Shown here in pieces: positions 1 through 8,162 of a stretch of DNA of 64,000 nt (positions within the stretch are counted from its first letter, which is position 1; every line of letters starts with the position of its first letter). The DNA comes from JALYTY01 sp964546935 (GTDB taxonomy: Bacteria > Vulcanimicrobiota > Vulcanimicrobiia > Vulcanimicrobiales > Vulcanimicrobiaceae). Position numbers and translations under genes: made by a program. Location: positions 62,001-126,000 of the forward strand of contig CAZJLJ010000001.1 in NCBI GenBank assembly GCA_964546935.1, in the 5' to 3' direction. A model generated the notes under the pieces. That model worked only from the letters and a program-made list of their open reading frames with translations, did no database searches and had not been told where the DNA came from.

Positions 1-133
1 CCCCACCGGTACCGCCTCCGGGGTTCGTGACGGGCGGGTTGGTAGTGCCGCCTCCGCCTCCGCTGCTGCCTCCGCCTCCGCACGCTGCGAGCGCTATGCA
101 AAGCGCCGCGCTCGTTAGGGTTAGTAATCGCAT
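1..133 (-). CDS. Glycine-rich lipoprotein, N-terminal part (cut by window edge)
   Basis: The minus strand opens with ATG at 133 and reads MRLLTLTSAALCIALAAC, a classic lipoprotein signal peptide with lipobox LAAC. It is followed by a low-complexity stretch of Gly, Ser, Thr, Asn and Pro, which looks like a flexible tether after the lipidated Cys18. Only 44 codons are inside the window; the functional domain lies to the left and cannot be named. A GGGAGG ribosome-binding sequence lies about 11 nt upstream of the ATG, inside a hairpin loop. Envelope location follows from the signal peptide; anything else would be guesswork. Confidence 0.75.
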   Translation of the reverse strand, partial: MRLLTLTSAALCIALAACGGGGSSGGGGGTTNPPVTNPGGGTGG

Positions 134-136
134 AAT

Positions 137-169
137 CGTTCGAGCCTCCCAATATGGTGTGGTCGAACG
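137..169 (-). promoter_or_regulatory. Leader hairpin presenting the lipoprotein RBS
   Basis: Inverted repeat CGTTCGA (137-143) and TCGAACG (163-169) with a 19-nt spacer. In the lipoprotein mRNA the spacer is the loop and contains GGGAGG, and the ATG follows 3 nt after the stem. It could influence translation initiation; a 7-bp stem in GC-rich DNA can also be chance. Confidence 0.3.
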
Positions 170-199
170 TAAGCAGAACTTCTGAAAAAAGTGTAAAGG

Positions 200-1021
200 C
201 TAGTGCGGCGCGCCGATGGCGTCGCGCAATTGGACCGCTAGCTCCCGCAGGGCCGGGTCGTCGGTCGCATCGTGCGCCGCGCGGTCAAAAGCGGCGCGGG
301 CGGCGCTGCGATCGCCGCTCCGAAGGAGAATTGTGCCTAGAGCAAAACGGGCGCGCGCGTATGACGGCGCGATTTGCACTGCAGCCGTAAACTCGCGTTG
401 TGCGTCGGCGTAGTTGCCGGTTTTGGACTCCGCGAGCCCAAGATCGTAGTGAGCTACGGCGTATTGCGGATCGCTTCTGAGCAGTTTCGAAAAGTCGCTT
501 CGCGCGGTTGAAAAATCGTTTGTTTGGAGCGCGACAAGGCCACGCGAATACAGGGCGCGAGCTGAATCCGGCGCGGCAGCCACAAAACGGTCCGCGGTTG
601 TACGAGCGTCTTTCAAATCGCCGGAAGCAAGATCGACCGCAATCAGGTTCGCCATTGCGGCAAGAAAGCCGGGATCAAGCGCGATCGCGCGATGCAGCGA
701 TTGCGCGGCCGCTGCATTATCTCCCAAATGGGATTGGGCCAGTGCAAGATCGTACCACGCGCTGGAACCTTCAGGCTCCGGCGGGCTCATTGCGACCGCA
801 GCTTCGAACTCCGCACGTGCTGCGGCCCAATCATGCTTTTCTAATGCATCGAGTCCAACATGAAAGCGTTCCGCAGCCGCACGTGCGACTGCTTGGCGTC
901 GCAAATCCGGAATGGACGTAGTTGCTGGAACCGGTCTTGGCGTTTCGTATTGGGCTCTCGCCACTGCGAGGTTGGCGACGATAACGAAGGCGAAGAGCGC
1001 GATTGTGGCGCGTACTCGCAT
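200..1021 (-). CDS. Secreted tetratricopeptide-repeat protein
   Basis: 273 aa. Residues 1-23 form a signal peptide ending near VARA-Q. The body is built of helical pairs with TPR spacing, about five to six repeats from residue 45 to 260; recognisable pieces are ALEKHDWAAARAEFEAAVAM, AIALDPGFLAAMANL, DFSKLLRSDPQYAVAHYDLG and GNYADAQREFTAAVQIAPSY. TPR arrays are protein-interaction scaffolds, here presumably periplasmic or surface-exposed. It starts 5 nt after the stop of the upstream small secreted protein, so the two are probably one transcript. No catalytic domain is visible and the partner is unknown. Confidence 0.8.
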   Translation of the reverse strand: MRVRATIALFAFVIVANLAVARAQYETPRPVPATTSIPDLRRQAVARAAAERFHVGLDALEKHDWAAARAEFEAAVAMSPPEPEGSSAWYDLALAQSHLGDNAAAAQSLHRAIALDPGFLAAMANLIAVDLASGDLKDARTTADRFVAAAPDSARALYSRGLVALQTNDFSTARSDFSKLLRSDPQYAVAHYDLGLAESKTGNYADAQREFTAAVQIAPSYARARFALGTILLRSGDRSAARAAFDRAAHDATDDPALRELAVQLRDAIGAPH

Positions 1022-1026
1022 GCCGG

Positions 1027-1281
1027 CTAGTGCGAATCGGCGAGCGGCAGATCGGCCGCAGAAGCGGAAGAGGCTGAAGCTGCGCGTTCCGGCTTACACT
1101 CCCAACCGACGCGGCCTTTCTCGTTGATAGGGCCGAGCAGGCCCGGGGCATCCGAAGGTAAGAGCTGGCTGGCATCGACCGTTGTTACGGAGCCGGCGTT
1201 TGCAAACGCCGTGCGGAGGCTCAGCGCGCTGATGAGGAGCAGGCCGGAGAGGATGATTCGCGATAGGGCACGCCTTGACAT
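1027..1281 (-). CDS. Small secreted protein of unknown function
   Basis: 84 aa if started at ATG 1281 (MSRRALSRIILSG); an ATG 9 nt upstream (1290) would give 87 aa. I prefer 1281 because a perfect TATAAT (1294-1289) lies 7 nt before it and would place transcription start at that codon. The N-terminus is basic then hydrophobic, ending near RTAFANA, a Sec signal peptide; the mature part is about 58 residues with a single Cys and an Ala/Ser-rich tail. It is co-directional with the TPR protein (5-nt gap) and divergent from a TonB-receptor-like gene 33 nt away. I recognise no family. Confidence 0.6.
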   Translation of the reverse strand: MSRRALSRIILSGLLLISALSLRTAFANAGSVTTVDASQLLPSDAPGLLGPINEKGRVGWECKPERAASASSASAADLPLADSH

Positions 1282-1288
1282 TACCTGC

Positions 1289-1294
1289 ATTATA
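1289..1294 (-). promoter_or_regulatory. -10 box (TATAAT), probably leaderless promoter
   Basis: Perfect TATAAT on the minus strand, 7 nt before ATG 1281, with no convincing -35. The predicted +1 coincides with the start codon. Confidence 0.45.
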
Positions 1295-1314
1295 CTGGAA
1301 CTTCTGAAGAATCG

Positions 1315-3042
1315 ATGAACCGAGCCGCCGTCTTGCTCCTGGGGCTAGCGCTATTGGGTGACGCCCCGCTGCCGTCGGCACTTGTTGCCGGAACGATTCG
1401 AGACCAGAACGGTCAAACCGTTAACGACGCGCGGATTTCGCTTTATGCGGGCGGCAAAGACATCGCCACCGTAGTGAGTGCTCCGGACGGAACGTTTGCG
1501 GCGCCGGGCGTTTCCGCTGATGCCGTCAAGATCGAGTGCGATTTTTGCCAGCCTTTGCGCCTCAACGTGCCATCTGACGGCATTATCGTCGTGATTGTTC
1601 GACGCTACGATGCATTGCGCAATCAGGTGCCGGCGGCGGACGATCTCGCGCATCTTCCCTATGCCTATGGTGAATCGGCGCTTTCTCTCTCGCCGTTCGT
1701 CGTGTTGCACGAATCCTTGTACCCCTTTCCAGGCACGCGCCTAAGCGATAGGCGCGTCTCTTCTTCCGGTGGATTGGTAATCTTAAACGGCGTTCCGGAT
1801 TACGACATTCAAGATAACATCTCGCCGTTTCTTACAATACCAGAGCGAGATCCGTCATCAGTCGACGTGCACAGGACGAATGAAGCGTATCTCTACGGCG
1901 ATACGGCAAACGCGGGAACGTTTATCGTCCAGACTCCGGGCGGAGGATCGTTGGGCCAGGTTGGCGGCGGCGCTGCAGCGCGTTTGGCAACGACGTCGGG
2001 CAACATACAAACAAGTGCCGCGTACTCGAGTGACATCGGCGGAGACGACCGCACGCGAGCCGATGCAAATCTCTCTTTCCCGATTCCCGGTGCGACGATC
2101 GGCGCTACGATCGGCGCGGGCGGCGCGAATATTCTTCCCGCAGCCGGTAATGATTTGGGAAGTGCATTTTCTTCAGCGCGTCTATCGTTCCAGCGTACGT
2201 CGGGCCTTGATTACTCAGCGTCCTTCACGGCGGATCGCGGCGCGTATTATTACGACGAGCTGAAGACTCCGGTGTCGGCAACATGGAGCGATGTCGACGC
2301 ACGGGCAGAAGTTCGATCGCATGCAGTGGTTGCGCCATTTGCGCTTGTCGATTTCCGGCGCAGCACCGCAGAAAGCACGCTCGGACAGACGCGCGGAGAA
2401 ATCGGCGTGCAGTTTGCCGATCCGCACGTACAAGTGCTTGCCGCAACGGGCGCCGACACGGTTTCTTACGGTGGTCTGAACTATGCCGGCGGATCGCAGC
2501 AAACCGTTCACGACGGAACCGCTTCGGTCACATGGACGCCCGGTTCCACGCTGTCGATTGAAGCGAGTTGGACGCACGGTTACTATTTGCCGACGTTTAC
2601 GCAGACGTATGGTCCCCCAGCGCCGTCCCGTTTCTATACCGGAAAAAACGACACGATCGAGAGCACGCTCACGTTGAGTGACGCGCGACGCGTTCGCGTT
2701 GGTTTGACAGCACTTCGATATGTCGATGACGCGGGAGACACTTCAGGATCCGCCGGCGCGTCTTTGGCATGGCAACTGGCACCGCGCTTGAGTCTTCGCA
2801 CGTGGGTTCTTCGCGTTGCCGATTCACCGCAAGGTCCGGCGTCTTTTGGCTCGACCTGGATAACGTATGATTGGGGAAAGATTCGGATCGACGCAATCCT
2901 TCGCCGTGACTTGTTAAACTCGTCGCCCGATGCACATATCGATGGTTCTATTTCCGGAACGCTATCGCGCGGCTTCACCTGGTTTCTCTCAACGGAACAG
3001 CGCTACGGCGTTCGGTCGGCCAACGCCGGCCTGCGGTGGTAA
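1315..3042 (+). CDS. TonB-dependent-receptor-like outer-membrane protein
   Basis: 575 aa. Signal peptide (residues 1-25), then a carboxypeptidase-regulatory-like Ig domain (about 26-95, VAGTIRDQNGQTVNDARISLYAGG), then a short plug-like segment (about 120-215) with LNGVPDYDIQDN and TANAGTFIVQTPGGGSL, as in TonB-receptor plugs. The rest is alternating aromatic/polar beta-strand sequence ending in GLRW, a C-terminal aromatic residue typical of outer-membrane barrels. It is shorter than usual TonB receptors (650-900 aa), so the barrel is probably reduced. Function: probable uptake of a large or metal-bound ligand; substrate unknown. A TonB-like protein is encoded at 45.9 kb. The start region overlaps that of the divergent small secreted protein. 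Confidence 0.7.
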   Translation: MNRAAVLLLGLALLGDAPLPSALVAGTIRDQNGQTVNDARISLYAGGKDIATVVSAPDGTFAAPGVSADAVKIECDFCQPLRLNVPSDGIIVVIVRRYDALRNQVPAADDLAHLPYAYGESALSLSPFVVLHESLYPFPGTRLSDRRVSSSGGLVILNGVPDYDIQDNISPFLTIPERDPSSVDVHRTNEAYLYGDTANAGTFIVQTPGGGSLGQVGGGAAARLATTSGNIQTSAAYSSDIGGDDRTRADANLSFPIPGATIGATIGAGGANILPAAGNDLGSAFSSARLSFQRTSGLDYSASFTADRGAYYYDELKTPVSATWSDVDARAEVRSHAVVAPFALVDFRRSTAESTLGQTRGEIGVQFADPHVQVLAATGADTVSYGGLNYAGGSQQTVHDGTASVTWTPGSTLSIEASWTHGYYLPTFTQTYGPPAPSRFYTGKNDTIESTLTLSDARRVRVGLTALRYVDDAGDTSGSAGASLAWQLAPRLSLRTWVLRVADSPQGPASFGSTWITYDWGKIRIDAILRRDLLNSSPDAHIDGSISGTLSRGFTWFLSTEQRYGVRSANAGLRW

Positions 3043-3043
3043 G

Positions 3044-3367
3044 CTAGCGATCCCGACGGTTACGAGCGCGCCGTTTTTCTCCGGAAGTCCAAAGCGAAAC
3101 TCCAAGCACAAGCAGCGAGAGCAACGTGCCGAACGGCACGTACCATAGGGTCAGAATCGCCATCCCGTAAAGTGCGACCGATCTTCCAGTTAGGGCATAG
3201 CCGATTGCTGCGAGCCAAGCGATGCCGTAAACGATGAAGATGCCATGCATCGTGTACGATAGCGGGTCGATGCCTGCGGCTTGCACGATGGTTGCCCATG
3301 GACCCGGACCCGGCGCCGTGCCGATGTAGCGGCCGGTTTGCGTTGCGACGATTCCGTCCAGCAACAT
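3044..3367 (-). CDS. Small integral membrane protein, start uncertain
   Basis: From ATG 3367 this gives 107 aa with hydrophobic segments around YTMHGIFIVYGIAWLAAIGYAL and ALYGMAILTLWYVPFGTLL and a very basic tail (EKRRARNRRDR). The same frame stays open upstream and encodes another good membrane segment (FVLVCAFVIGAYMLL), but no ATG, GTG or TTG lies between 3367 and the pnp stop; the next starts (GTG 3532, ATG 3577) lie inside pnp. Either a non-standard start or translational coupling is used, or the first helix is not translated. It lies directly downstream of pnp and reads through the 3402-3430 hairpin. Family not recognised. Confidence 0.5.
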   Translation of the reverse strand: MLLDGIVATQTGRYIGTAPGPGPWATIVQAAGIDPLSYTMHGIFIVYGIAWLAAIGYALTGRSVALYGMAILTLWYVPFGTLLSLLVLGVSLWTSGEKRRARNRRDR

Positions 3368-3401
3368 GTATGCGCCGATTACGAATGCGCAAACGAGAAC
3401 G

Positions 3402-3430
3402 AAAAGGCCCGCGCGTTTCGCGGGCCTTTT
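3402..3430 (-). terminator. Hairpin terminator downstream of pnp
   Basis: Perfect 12-bp stem AAAAGGCCCGCG (3402-3413) with CGCGGGCCTTTT (3419-3430) and a 5-nt loop, 14 nt past the pnp stop. The stem itself supplies the U-run on either strand. The downstream membrane-protein frame runs through it. Confidence 0.75.
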
Positions 3431-3443
3431 GCCTCTGTGATGG

Positions 3444-5720
3444 TTAGTCGTCGCGACGGCCTTGCGGGCGGCGCCTGCGACGCATCGGCGGTGCGCCTTC
3501 TCCTGAGGGAGCTGTCCCCGCGGATTCGTCACTATCGCGAGTATCGCGCGGTTCGCGACGCGGACGGAATTCGCCATTGCCGCTGCGCGCGCCGTTTCCG
3601 TCGCCGCCTCCCAGCAGCGCTTTGTGCGACAAATTCAGGCGGCCTTGACCGTCGACTTCCATTACCTTGACTTGCAGTGTGTCGCCGACGTTCACGACGT
3701 CCTCAACCTTGCCTACGCGTTCGAGCGCGAGCTGGCTGATGTGCACGAGCCCTTCCTTACCGGGAAGAATCTCGACGAACGCACCGATCGGGATGATCCG
3801 TTTGACGGTGCCGTTGTAGGTTTCACCGACAACGACGTCCTTGGTGATGTTCTCGACGATTGTTTTCGCCTTGTCGCCGCTTTCACCATCAAGTGAGGTA
3901 ATGAAGACCGTTCCGTCGTCCTCGATGTCGATCTTCTCGACGCCGGTCTCTAGAATGATCTTGTTGATGATCTTTCCACCTGGACCGATGACATCTTTGA
4001 TCTTATCCGGATTGATCTTGATAACGATCATGCGCGGCGCGTACTTCGAAAGTTCCTTACGCGGCTCGGAGATCGTTTCGTCCAGTTTATCGATGATGAA
4101 GAAACGCGATTTCTTCGCCTGCGCCATTGCCTCGCGCATGATGTCGATCGTGACGCCTTGGACCTTGATGTCCATTTGAATCGCGGTGATACCCTTCTTG
4201 GTTCCCGCAACTTTGAAGTCCATCTCTCCGAGCGCATCTTCCAGGCCTTGAATATCGGTCAATACCGCGTACTGCTTGCCCTTCAGAATCAATCCCATTG
4301 CAACGCCGGCAACGTGTTCTTTGACCGGAACGCCGGCATCCATCAACGCGAGCGATGATCCACACACCGACGCCATCGAAGAAGATCCGTTCGACTCGAG
4401 CACTTCGCTTATGACGCGAAGCGTGTACGGGAAATCATCCTTCTTCGGCAGCACCGGTTCGAGTGCGCGTTCCGCCAAATGGCCGTGACCGATTTCACGA
4501 CGGCCGGGACCGCGCATCGGACGCGTCTCTCCGACCGAATATGGCGGGAAATTGTAGTAGTGCATGTAGCGCTTCTCGGTGATGTCGATGATCCCGTCGA
4601 GGCGCTGTGCATCACTGGTCGACCCGAGCGTCGCAGCCGTGAAGACTTGCGTCTGTCCACGCGTGAAGACACCTGAGCCGTGAACGCGCGGCACGTAGTG
4701 AACTTTTGACCAGATCGGGCGAATTTCGTCGGGCTTGCGGCCGTCGGGACGAATCTTTTCGTCTACGACCATCGTCCGAAGTTCGTCCTCTTCCATCGAC
4801 TTGATGATCTTGCCGAAGTCTTTCTTGAGGACGCTATCTTCAAGGATCGCTTTGATTTCTTCGTCTTTTTTACCGCAGCGCGCGATCGCTTCTTCAACGG
4901 TTAGTTCGTCGAAAGCAGCCTCACGCTCTTGTTTTTCGACGATACGCATCGCTTTGGCGACGTCCTTGGCGAAGTTCTTGCGTACCCACTTATCAAGGTC
5001 GGTGTTGACCCTCTTGAGCGGATACTCGCGCTTCTCTTTGCCGACTTTCTTCGCGAGCTGATCGATCGCTTTGACGATCTTCTTGATTTCGGCGTGCGCG
5101 AACTCGACCGCACCGAGGAACTCTTCCTCGGAGATTTCGTGGCCGCCGCCTTCTACCATCATTACCGCATCGGCGGTGCCGGCGATGACGATATCCATGC
5201 CACCGGTTTCATACTGGGGCAGCGTGGGATTGGCAACGTACTTGCCGTTCTCGTCGCGGCCGACGCGAACCGCGGCGACGGTCTTCTCGAACGGAATGTC
5301 GGAAACCGCGAGCGCAGCGCCGGCTGCACAGACGCCGAGTACGTCGGCATCCAGTTCAGGATCGACCGAAAGCACCGTCGCGACGATTTGGACGTCGTTG
5401 TGGAAGCCTTCGGGAAAAAGAGGACGGATCGGACGATCGATTTGGCGCGAGCTGAGCACGGCATGCTCGGACGGACGTCCTTCGCGCTTGATGTAGCCGC
5501 CCGGAATCTTTCCGGCCGCGTACATCTTTTCTTCGAAATCGCAAGTTAGTGGGAAAAAGTCGATGCCTTCACGAGGGTTCTCGGAGGCAGTGACGGCGCA
5601 GAGCACGACGTTCTGGTCGCCATAGCGGATCAGCGCGGAGCCGTTTGCTTGCTTCGCGAGTTCGCCGGTTTCAATGACCATCGTGCGCCCGCCGACCGTA
5701 AGGGTCACGGATTCGGGCAC
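3444..5720 (-). CDS. pnp: Polyribonucleotide nucleotidyltransferase (PNPase)
   Basis: 758 aa. Phosphorolytic 3'-5' exoribonuclease of mRNA decay, normally a homotrimer. Domains in order: RNase PH 1 (about 10-145), alpha-helical linker (about 240-320), RNase PH 2 (about 323-545) with FTRGQTQ and catalytic-type Asp495/Asp501 in LEDALGEMDF, KH domain with IGPGGK (578-583), S1 domain (about 631-701) starting GETYNGTVKRI. The tail from 702 is Arg/Gly/Glu-rich and disordered, ending RRRRRPQGRRDD. Start is GTG 5720 with AGGAG 5 nt upstream and an A-rich leader. The usual neighbour rpsO is not adjacent; it lies 4.4 kb away beyond a plus-strand block. Confidence 0.97.
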   Translation of the reverse strand: MPESVTLTVGGRTMVIETGELAKQANGSALIRYGDQNVVLCAVTASENPREGIDFFPLTCDFEEKMYAAGKIPGGYIKREGRPSEHAVLSSRQIDRPIRPLFPEGFHNDVQIVATVLSVDPELDADVLGVCAAGAALAVSDIPFEKTVAAVRVGRDENGKYVANPTLPQYETGGMDIVIAGTADAVMMVEGGGHEISEEEFLGAVEFAHAEIKKIVKAIDQLAKKVGKEKREYPLKRVNTDLDKWVRKNFAKDVAKAMRIVEKQEREAAFDELTVEEAIARCGKKDEEIKAILEDSVLKKDFGKIIKSMEEDELRTMVVDEKIRPDGRKPDEIRPIWSKVHYVPRVHGSGVFTRGQTQVFTAATLGSTSDAQRLDGIIDITEKRYMHYYNFPPYSVGETRPMRGPGRREIGHGHLAERALEPVLPKKDDFPYTLRVISEVLESNGSSSMASVCGSSLALMDAGVPVKEHVAGVAMGLILKGKQYAVLTDIQGLEDALGEMDFKVAGTKKGITAIQMDIKVQGVTIDIMREAMAQAKKSRFFIIDKLDETISEPRKELSKYAPRMIVIKINPDKIKDVIGPGGKIINKIILETGVEKIDIEDDGTVFITSLDGESGDKAKTIVENITKDVVVGETYNGTVKRIIPIGAFVEILPGKEGLVHISQLALERVGKVEDVVNVGDTLQVKVMEVDGQGRLNLSHKALLGGGDGNGARSGNGEFRPRREPRDTRDSDESAGTAPSGEGAPPMRRRRRPQGRRDD

Positions 5721-5832
5721 AATTACTCCTAGATTTTTTGTTATTGCTCTTTTTTATGAACCGTGCCGGGTTCGGGAAAATGCGCCGGTGCCCCTCGTCG
5801 GCCGGCTCGACGTTTACGGTTTCTTCGCGTAA

Positions 5833-5873
5833 ACGAGCCCCCGATTGCCGGTCTATTGCAACCGGGGGCTCGT
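5833..5873. other. Strong hairpin between divergent pnp and ggt
   Basis: The 217-bp gap 5721-5937 holds the A-rich pnp leader and this element. The 11-bp stem ACGAGCCCCCG (5833-5843) pairs with CGGGGGCTCGT (5863-5873); past a small bulge GTAA and TTAC can extend it, and TTGC/GCAA nests within the loop. It looks like a Rho-independent terminator (plus-strand tail TGTTTACC) but no gene points into it. It may be an attenuator in the ggt leader or a relic of the rearrangement that split rpsO and pnp. Confidence 0.5.
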
Positions 5874-5937
5874 TGTTTACCAGCGTGCGCGTGCTGAACG
5901 GCAGGCGCCCCGCGCCCGCCGCGAGGAAGCTGCGGCT

Positions 5938-7656
5938 ATGTTACGCCGTTTCTTAAGCGCATGTATTTTGCTGTGCGCCGCAGCTCAAAGCGCTTCGGCG
6001 CCGGCTAGCTCGCTCACCGTTGCGCAACACGCGATGGTGGTTACCGAACAGCATTTAGCCACCCAAGCCGGAGTTGATGTGCTAAAGCGCGGCGGAAACG
6101 CCGTGGATGCGGCAGTTGCCGTCGGCTATGCGCTCGCCGTGGTGGATCCGTGTTGCGGAAACATCGGCGGAGGCGGGTTCATGCTCGTTCGCATGCATGA
6201 TGGGCGCGAGCGCTTCATCGATTTTCGCGAAAAGGCGCCGTTGGTTGCGACACGGACGATGTATCAGGATTCCAAAGGCAACGTCGTAACGGAACGTTCG
6301 CGGAAAGGCTGGCTCGCCGTCGGCGTTCCCGGAACCGTTATGGGCTTGAATCGCGCGCTTGAAGAGTACGGAACGATGCCCCGGCGTGACGTGATGGCTT
6401 CCGCGATCGCGCTAGCGCAAAACGGCTTCGTAATGCAAGGCGGCGACCTTATTCCGTTTCGCGGAAATGAGAGCGAAGGTTATAGCGGTGCGTATTCATT
6501 CGCGAATCAGCCGAACGTTCGAGCGATTTGGATGCCGCGCGGACGCTACCCGCAAACGGGCGATAGGATCGTGCAACGCGATTTGGGGCGCACGCTCTCG
6601 CTGATTGCCACCGACGGCGATGCTGCGTTCTATCGCGGACCGATTGCACAAGCGATCGTCGCGGCGAGCGGCAAACACGGCGGCATTTTGACGATGGAAG
6701 ATTTCGCGAAGTATAGCGTCGACGAAAACGCGCCGCTGCATTGCACCTACCACGGATATACGATCGTTTCAGCTCCGCCGCCGAGTTCGGGCGGCGTGAC
6801 GCTTTGTGAAATCCTCAACGTTATCTCGCCGTATCCGTTTTCCACTTGGGGTTGGCACTCGCCGCGTGAGGCACACTATCTCGTCGAAGCCGAACGCCGC
6901 GCATACGCGGATCGTAATGCGGATTTGGGCGATCCGGCCTTCGTGAAGAACCCCGTCTGGCAGTTGTTGGATCCGGCTTACGCCGCGCATTTGCGCGCGA
7001 CGATCGACCCGGTGCTTGCAACGCCGTCGAAAGAGATTAAACCTGGCGTAACAGTGTCGGTGCACGAGAACGAGGATACAACGCACTTCTCGATCGTAGA
7101 CAAAGACGGGAACGCCGTCGCGGTTACGTACACGATCAACGACTGGTTCGGCTCCGGCGTTATCGCAAGCGATACGGGTTTCTTCTTGAACGACGAAATG
7201 GACGACTTCACGTCGAAACCCGGGGTACCGAATATGTTCGGCTTGGTGCAAGGTGTACGCAACGACATCGAACCCGGAAAGCGGCCGCTCTCCTCGATGG
7301 CGCCGACCATCGTTCTGCGCAACGGAAAAGTCGTGATGGTTACCGGCAGTCCAGGCGGATCGCGCATCATTACGATAACGCTCGAGACGATTCTCAATGC
7401 GTTGGACTTCGGAATGAACGTACAACAAGCGGTAGACGCGCCGCGCATTCATATGCAGTGGCTGCCGGATGAAGTTCAGTACGAGCCCAATGCGTTCAAC
7501 GGTTCCACGCTGCAAAAACTGCGCGCGAGCGGATATACGCTCCATAACGTACCTTGGTGGGGGTCCGCGCAAGCCATCTTCATCGATCCCAACACGGGCT
7601 TCTTGCAGGGCGGTACCGACCGACGGCATCCCGCCGGTGCGGCATTAGGCTATTAG
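5938..7656 (+). CDS. ggt: Gamma-glutamyltransferase (glutathione hydrolase)
   Basis: 572 aa. Periplasmic N-terminal nucleophile hydrolase that cleaves the gamma-glutamyl bond of glutathione and similar compounds and self-cleaves into two subunits. I start at ATG 5938 because it gives a clean signal peptide (MLRRFLSACILLCAAAQSASA) and has GAGGAAG upstream; the frame is open 93 nt further upstream without sense. Catalytic and autoprocessing Thr381 lies in EDTTHFSIVDKDGNAVAVTY, and SPGGSRIIT and PLSSMAPT form the substrate pocket as in the family. Length is normal. The HNH gene starts 1 nt after its stop, so they are co-transcribed. Confidence 0.95.
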   Translation: MLRRFLSACILLCAAAQSASAPASSLTVAQHAMVVTEQHLATQAGVDVLKRGGNAVDAAVAVGYALAVVDPCCGNIGGGGFMLVRMHDGRERFIDFREKAPLVATRTMYQDSKGNVVTERSRKGWLAVGVPGTVMGLNRALEEYGTMPRRDVMASAIALAQNGFVMQGGDLIPFRGNESEGYSGAYSFANQPNVRAIWMPRGRYPQTGDRIVQRDLGRTLSLIATDGDAAFYRGPIAQAIVAASGKHGGILTMEDFAKYSVDENAPLHCTYHGYTIVSAPPPSSGGVTLCEILNVISPYPFSTWGWHSPREAHYLVEAERRAYADRNADLGDPAFVKNPVWQLLDPAYAAHLRATIDPVLATPSKEIKPGVTVSVHENEDTTHFSIVDKDGNAVAVTYTINDWFGSGVIASDTGFFLNDEMDDFTSKPGVPNMFGLVQGVRNDIEPGKRPLSSMAPTIVLRNGKVVMVTGSPGGSRIITITLETILNALDFGMNVQQAVDAPRIHMQWLPDEVQYEPNAFNGSTLQKLRASGYTLHNVPWWGSAQAIFIDPNTGFLQGGTDRRHPAGAALGY

Positions 7657-7657
7657 C

Positions 7658-8113
7658 GTGCCACCGAAAAGCGTTTCGCTGCTTGCGCAATGCGATCTCG
7701 CGAATACATCGGGAATCGGTTGCGCGTGGTGCGGCGCGGAGCTTCCCAAACGGCGGCGCACTTGGTGCAGCGACCGTTGTGCGAACGAGTTTTGGAGTAA
7801 CCACTGGTGGTCATTGGCGCGCGCAGCAGCGAAGCGGCGAGATAAGTATCGTTGCCGGCGGTGTTCGCACGAACCGCCGAAACGTCCGACGCGGCGCCGT
7901 TATCCCGTTGAAGCAGAGTATAAGGCGGCGATGCGAACGTGGCGACGGGCGCGCAGAACGGAACGCGTCGAAGTGAATCACATCGTCCAGGCAAAAGGAC
8001 GGCACGGAACCTTGAGCTGCGTGCATCATCTGAACAATCTCGAGACGCTGTGCGTACGTTGCCACAAGTCCGAAACGAGCGCGCAGGCAAAGTTACGGAA
8101 AAAAGCGTCCTGA
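7658..8113 (+). CDS. HNH endonuclease-like zinc protein
   Basis: 151 aa from GTG 7658, 1 nt after the ggt stop. There are three Cys pairs: CAWCGAELPKRRRTWCSDRC near residues 22-41 (a Zn-ribbon like those at the front of some HNH proteins), CRRC near 68, and the HNH core EVNHIVQAKGRHG with HHLNNLETLCVRCHKSET at the end. The His and the CxxC/H ligands of an HNH (beta-beta-alpha-metal) fold are present, so nuclease activity is plausible. There is no restriction or phage context; it sits in a housekeeping operon and may be a genomic-maintenance nuclease. Substrate unknown. Confidence 0.75.
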   Translation: MPPKSVSLLAQCDLANTSGIGCAWCGAELPKRRRTWCSDRCANEFWSNHWWSLARAAAKRRDKYRCRRCSHEPPKRPTRRRYPVEAEYKAAMRTWRRARRTERVEVNHIVQAKGRHGTLSCVHHLNNLETLCVRCHKSETSAQAKLRKKAS

Positions 8114-8149
8114 CGACATCGCCGCTAGGTGCAGCACGGCCTGTTTTGG

Positions 8150-8155
8150 TATAAA
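8150..8155 (+). promoter_or_regulatory. -10 box (TATAAA) of split transketolase operon
   Basis: TATAAA ends 7 nt before ATG 8163, so the predicted transcription start is at the start codon (leaderless). No clear -35 and no Shine-Dalgarno sequence is seen. Confidence 0.5.
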
Positions 8156-8162
8156 CCGCCGT

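Noticed and set aside
1275..1296. TTGACA (1275-1280) with TATACT (1291-1296) as plus-strand promoter of the TonB-receptor-like gene
   Set aside because: The spacing is 10 bp, far from the 16-18 bp needed, so the pairing is probably chance.
6769..7629. 286-codon minus-strand frame opposite ggt
   Set aside because: Antisense shadow: no RBS, composition rich in Arg/His, and the plus strand encodes a well-conserved gamma-glutamyltransferase.
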